Assembly: GCA_900771975.1 (NCBI GenBank)
Contig: CAAGPV010000012.1
Span: forward strand, 134,733 to 198,732
Source: an uncultured Prevotella sp.
GTDB taxonomy: Bacteria; Bacteroidota; Bacteroidia; Bacteroidales; Bacteroidaceae
Reading direction: 5' to 3'
DNA length: 64,000 nt
A program made the position numbers and the translations under genes. Below, piece after piece: positions 61,622 to 64,000 of the stretch; the stretch's first letter is position 1, and the number at the start of each line of letters is the position of its first letter. The notes beneath the pieces were generated by a model. The model searched no databases. It worked only from the letters and a program-made list of their open reading frames with translations, and was not told where the DNA came from.

Positions 61622-61629
61622 CAAAATTA
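61622..61629 (-). promoter_or_regulatory. -7 box at the hybrid kinase gene, 4 bases from the start codon
   Basis: TAATTTTG on the minus strand, then CAAC and the ATG at 61617. No TTTG lies at the usual -33 distance. It would give a leaderless mRNA. Confidence 0.5.
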
Positions 61630-61666
61630 CAAATAATGATGAAAAAGTGTGAGGAAGAGAAGCAAC

Positions 61667-61702
61667 AAAAAAACTGCCAACCCCTTGAAAGGGGCTGGCA
61701 GA
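61667..61702 (-). terminator. Terminator after the small secreted protein
   Basis: On the minus strand a GC-rich stem (GCCAGCCCCTT with AAGGGGTTGGC) with a 3-base loop is followed by AGTTTTTTT. It separates the sigma-54 gene from the kinase gene. Confidence 0.88.
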
Positions 61703-61744
61703 GGTGTTAATCCTGAAAATCAATAACTCTCAAATAAGGATACT

Positions 61745-62014
61745 TTAGCAATGGGTGGAGTCTACAGCCGTGTCGCCGAGGCATGCATAGGCTGCGGTTG
61801 AGTCGATGGTGGAATCGTTGAACATGGCAGTGCTGGAATCGGTTGGGGTTGATTTTACTGCAGTGTCAGCAGGTGCAGTAGCCGTGTCGGTAGGAGCCAC
61901 TGTGTCTACCGGTTCTGTCAGAGAGTTGACAACGTTGCTATTGTTGTGTGCGAACGAACTGCTTACTGTGATCATTACCATCATTGCGATAACTGTGAAT
62001 GCGAACTTTTTCAT
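61745..62014 (-). CDS. Small secreted Thr/Asp/Ser-rich protein behind a sigma-54 promoter
   Basis: The 89-residue protein has a signal peptide (1-22, MMVMITVSSSFA). The mature part of about 67 residues has low complexity, with repeated DT and DS pairs (VDTVAPTDTATAPADTAV, STPTDSSTA) and two late cysteines. It is strongly acidic, without Trp or a catalytic motif, and I do not recognise a family. The start at 62014 is chosen for the signal peptide. It has its own sigma-54 promoter and terminator, between a sigma-54 activator and a sensor kinase, so it may be the main output of that system. Confidence 0.7.
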   Translation of the reverse strand: MKKFAFTVIAMMVMITVSSSFAHNNSNVVNSLTEPVDTVAPTDTATAPADTAVKSTPTDSSTAMFNDSTIDSTAAYACLGDTAVDSTHC

Positions 62015-62070
62015 AATCTTTTGTCTTTTAAAGGGTGAATAATTCATTGTTGTTTACATAAAACATAGTC

Positions 62071-62086
62071 GCAATAGGTGTGCCAA
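62071..62086 (-). promoter_or_regulatory. Sigma-54 (-24/-12) promoter
   Basis: On the minus strand TTGGCAC (62080-62086), five bases, TTGC (62071-62074): the consensus TGGCAC-N5-TTGC with correct spacing. Transcription would begin near 62059, about 45 bases before the ATG at 62014. It is the only such site I found in the window. Confidence 0.82.
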
Positions 62087-62150
62087 ACTTTCTGTAAAAT
62101 ACGTAAAAGCTTGATAATGAGAATGTTGTAAAATGGTTGTAGAAAAAGTA

Positions 62151-62222
62151 GGGGTGTGGAATGTGTGGAAGGGGTGTGGAAAAATTCCCCAAATAAGGCG
62201 TGTCGTCCCCTAAAAGTGTGGC
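62151..62222. promoter_or_regulatory. Tandem GTGTGGAA sites, likely enhancer (UAS) for the sigma-54 activator
   Basis: On the plus strand GTGTGGAA occurs at 62154-62161, 62163-62170 and 62174-62181, about 10 bp apart and so on one helix face. A weaker GTGTGGC lies at 62216-62222. They lie 95-120 bases upstream of the predicted sigma-54 start, the normal place for NtrC-type enhancer sites. Confidence 0.65.
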
Positions 62223-62245
62223 GATAGCTGAATGGCGGAAGGCCT

Positions 62246-63556
62246 TTAGAGGTGGTATTTCTGTATTTTGTTATAAAGCGTCTTGCGGTCTACGCCTAAC
62301 AGTTGGGCGGCTTGTGTCTTATTGCCATTGGTAGATCGTAAGGCAGCTTCAATGCGTTCGCGTTCCGTCTGCTCATCGTGGAGGGCGAGCGTGGGGCGAG
62401 CGACCGGATTCATAGTTAGCTGCAGTTCTTTCACACCTATATACTTTCCCCGTGAGAGCAGGGTGGCACGCTTTATCACATTGCCCAATTCGCGCAGGTT
62501 GCCAGGCCAACTGTAAGACGCCAACAGTTCCGACGCCTTGTCGTCAAACCCTAAAACGTTACGTCTTAACTCGTTGTTGGCTTGCTGAAGAAACAGGTCG
62601 GCAAAGAGAAAGATGTCACTACCGCGGTCTTTTAATGCCGGCATATACAACGTAAACTCGTTGATGCGGTGGTAGAGGTCTTCGCGAAATTCCCCATTGG
62701 CCACACGCTCAGCCAGATTTTCGTTGGTGGCACACACCAGTCGGATGTCAACAGGAATCTCGGTGGTAGACCCTAAAGGACGAATGTGTCGCTCCTGTAA
62801 GGCTCTGAGCAGTTGTACCTGTACATCGTAGCCAAGATTTCCTATTTCGTCAAGAAACAAAGTTCCGCCATTGGCAACCTCAAAAGCTCCTTGCTTGTCG
62901 GTGTCGGCTCCTGTAAAAGCTCCTCGTTTGTAGCCGAAAAACTCTGAAGCAGCCACCTCGCGTGGCATGGCTCCACAGTCGAGCGCATAGAAAGGGCCTT
63001 TGCTACGTTCGCTTAGTTGGTGGATGCGTCGGGCAACATATTCTTTTCCTGTACCGCTTGCTCCGAGAATAAGCACCGACATAGGGGTGGGGGCTACGAG
63101 CGAAACATACTCGTAGAGTTGGCGTGAAGCCTCGCTATTACCTTCTATATATTGTTGTTTGCGGTCTTTGACAGGCGAAGATGTGGTGGAGTGAGGAAGA
63201 GCATCGTTGATTTTTTGCAAGAGAATGTCTGGATGGAATGGTTTGGCAACGTAGTCTGTAGCTCCAGACTTCATGGCCAATACAGCATTTTGCACCTCGG
63301 CATAACTCGTCATTACAATGAAAGGAGTGGAAATGCCTTGTTTCCGAAGTTTGTCGAGCAGATAAAGCCCGTCATGGTCGGGTAGGCGTAGGTCGGAAAG
63401 GATGAGGTCTGGCAAAGCTTCTTCCAGGATGTGAGTCTCAGCTGCTCCAACCGTACTGACCTTTTCTGCGGTAAATCCCTTTTTGCGTAGCCAGGTTTGA
63501 ATCATCGTTCCAAAAGCCAAATCGTCTTCAATGACTAATATCTTTGCTTTTTCCAT
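62246..63556 (-). CDS. Sigma-54-dependent response regulator, NtrC family
   Basis: The 436-residue protein has an N-terminal receiver (phospho-Asp in LILSDLRLPDHDG, Lys in VAKPF). The AAA+ domain has Walker A GASGTGKE, the sigma-54 contact motif GAFTGA in GYKRGAFTGADTD, Walker B TLFLDEIGNL and the Arg finger region REDLYHR. A Fis-type helix-turn-helix ends the protein (NGNKTQAAQLLGVDRKTLYNKI). It activates sigma-54 promoters when phosphorylated. A -7 box TAACTTTG (63584-63591, minus) lies 27 bases upstream. The GTGTGGAA array and sigma-54 promoter lie directly downstream. Confidence 0.95.
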   Translation of the reverse strand: MEKAKILVIEDDLAFGTMIQTWLRKKGFTAEKVSTVGAAETHILEEALPDLILSDLRLPDHDGLYLLDKLRKQGISTPFIVMTSYAEVQNAVLAMKSGATDYVAKPFHPDILLQKINDALPHSTTSSPVKDRKQQYIEGNSEASRQLYEYVSLVAPTPMSVLILGASGTGKEYVARRIHQLSERSKGPFYALDCGAMPREVAASEFFGYKRGAFTGADTDKQGAFEVANGGTLFLDEIGNLGYDVQVQLLRALQERHIRPLGSTTEIPVDIRLVCATNENLAERVANGEFREDLYHRINEFTLYMPALKDRGSDIFLFADLFLQQANNELRRNVLGFDDKASELLASYSWPGNLRELGNVIKRATLLSRGKYIGVKELQLTMNPVARPTLALHDEQTERERIEAALRSTNGNKTQAAQLLGVDRKTLYNKIQKYHL

Positions 63557-63702
63557 CGCTAAACAATCTCCTTGTTAATCGCTGCAAAGTTAGAAATATT
63601 TTTTTGAATGGCCATTGAAGTTCTTATAATGAAAAAATGAAAGCATTTAAAATGTATTTTTAACGAATAGTAATGTTATTTTTAAAAAAACTTCAAAAAT
63701 AT

Positions 63703-63732
63703 TTTGTAAATTGCATTTAATGTGTAAATTTG
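63703..63732 (+). promoter_or_regulatory. Promoter of the last, truncated gene
   Basis: TTTG at 63703-63706, 18 bases, TAAATTTG at 63725-63732. The leader to the ATG at 63877 would be about 138 bases and is very AT-rich. The stretch 63592-63702 is also AT-rich, with no recognised feature. Confidence 0.65.
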
Positions 63733-63876
63733 CATTTTGATATATAAGAAAGAATATAAAACGTAAGAAATAAAAAGTAAATTTTTACAAAAAAAAGAAT
63801 ACACCAAAAACATAAAATAGATACGTTCTATTTTCCTACAAGTCTCTTTGTCAAAAACATAGCTAAATTAAAAAAT

Positions 63877-64000
63877 ATGCACAAAGTTATTCGAAGCTTT
63901 CTTTTGGCTTGGCTGGTGTTTGTATCCCAGGCATCTTCCGCCATGAGTGTGACCTACAAGACGTTGTTTAGGAGCGTAGATGAAGACAAAGTCTGTAAAG
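63877..64000 (+). CDS. Start of a secreted protein, truncated by the window end
   Basis: The ATG at 63877 opens a frame that runs off the window (41 codons seen). It starts with a signal peptide (RSFLLAWLVFVSQASSA) followed by MSVTYKTLFRSVDEDKVCK. The visible part is too short to place in a family. The promoter and the signal peptide support it as real. Confidence 0.65.
   Translation, partial: MHKVIRSFLLAWLVFVSQASSAMSVTYKTLFRSVDEDKVCK

Noticed and set aside
63597..63876. Replication origin suggested by the very AT-rich stretch
   Set aside because: No DnaA boxes are seen. A consensus promoter and a signal-peptide gene explain the region.

Overview
The window looks like a chromosomal segment of a Bacteroidales bacterium, most likely Prevotella or a close relative. 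The basis is: promoters of the Bacteroidetes type (TTTG, about 19 bases, TAnnTTTG) at many genes; secreted proteins ending in a short sorting-like tail (GVYI..GKK..K type); Bacteroidetes-specific families (DUF2851, PG1098-like THUMP methyltransferase, S46 dipeptidyl-peptidase, long LepB, ParE with EGDSASGS); and gene order typical of the phylum. Species cannot be fixed from the sequence alone. I see no rRNA, tRNA, insertion sequence, prophage or CRISPR array.

Layout. 0-2.7 kb: a PL9-type pectate lyase. 2.9-11.5 kb: mutS, lgt-ychF, polA and a polyprenyl synthase. 11.5-12.5 kb: a repeat element and a decayed secreted-protein gene. 12.6-18.8 kb: a leftward housekeeping run mnmG-apt-uvrC-dtd-mazG-deoC with two near-perfect parS (ParB binding) sites flanking apt, which suggests an origin-proximal location. 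18.8-22.5 kb: sdhCAB (fumarate reductase/succinate dehydrogenase) with its own promoter and terminator. 22.8-28.3 kb: two secreted adhesin-like proteins and a 65-residue orphan peptide. 28.4-34.4 kb: methyltransferase, GNAT-like protein, parE, S41 protease. 34.5-37 kb: coaD-ybeY, a candidate small RNA, ruvB. 37-44.4 kb: metal P-type ATPase, dusB, M16 peptidase, dapB-lepB-wbqC. 44.5-52 kb: DUF2851-thioesterase-dprA, a sugar kinase with an acyltransferase, a LOG protein, a DEAD-box helicase. 52-59 kb: PL11 rhamnogalacturonan lyase, SpmA/SpmB fusion, flippase, S46 peptidase. 59-64 kb: a two-component region with a hybrid histidine kinase, a sigma-54-dependent response regulator, and between them a small secreted Thr/Asp-rich protein behind a textbook sigma-54 promoter.

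How it fits together. PL9 and PL11 point to pectin (homogalacturonan and rhamnogalacturonan I) degradation, although no SusC/SusD pair is in the window. SdhCAB fits fumarate-based anaerobic metabolism, and the S46 peptidase fits peptide use. The most interesting non-gene content is: (1) the sigma-54 module at 59.1-63.6 kb, with tandem GTGTGGAA sites upstream of a -24/-12 promoter; (2) a dispersed element in four intergenic copies built from exact 22-bp units with complementary linkers; (3) the two parS sites; (4) a promoter-to-terminator unit without an ORF at 35.69-35.94 kb; (5) several genes whose -7 box lies only 4-9 bases from the start codon, suggesting leaderless mRNAs.
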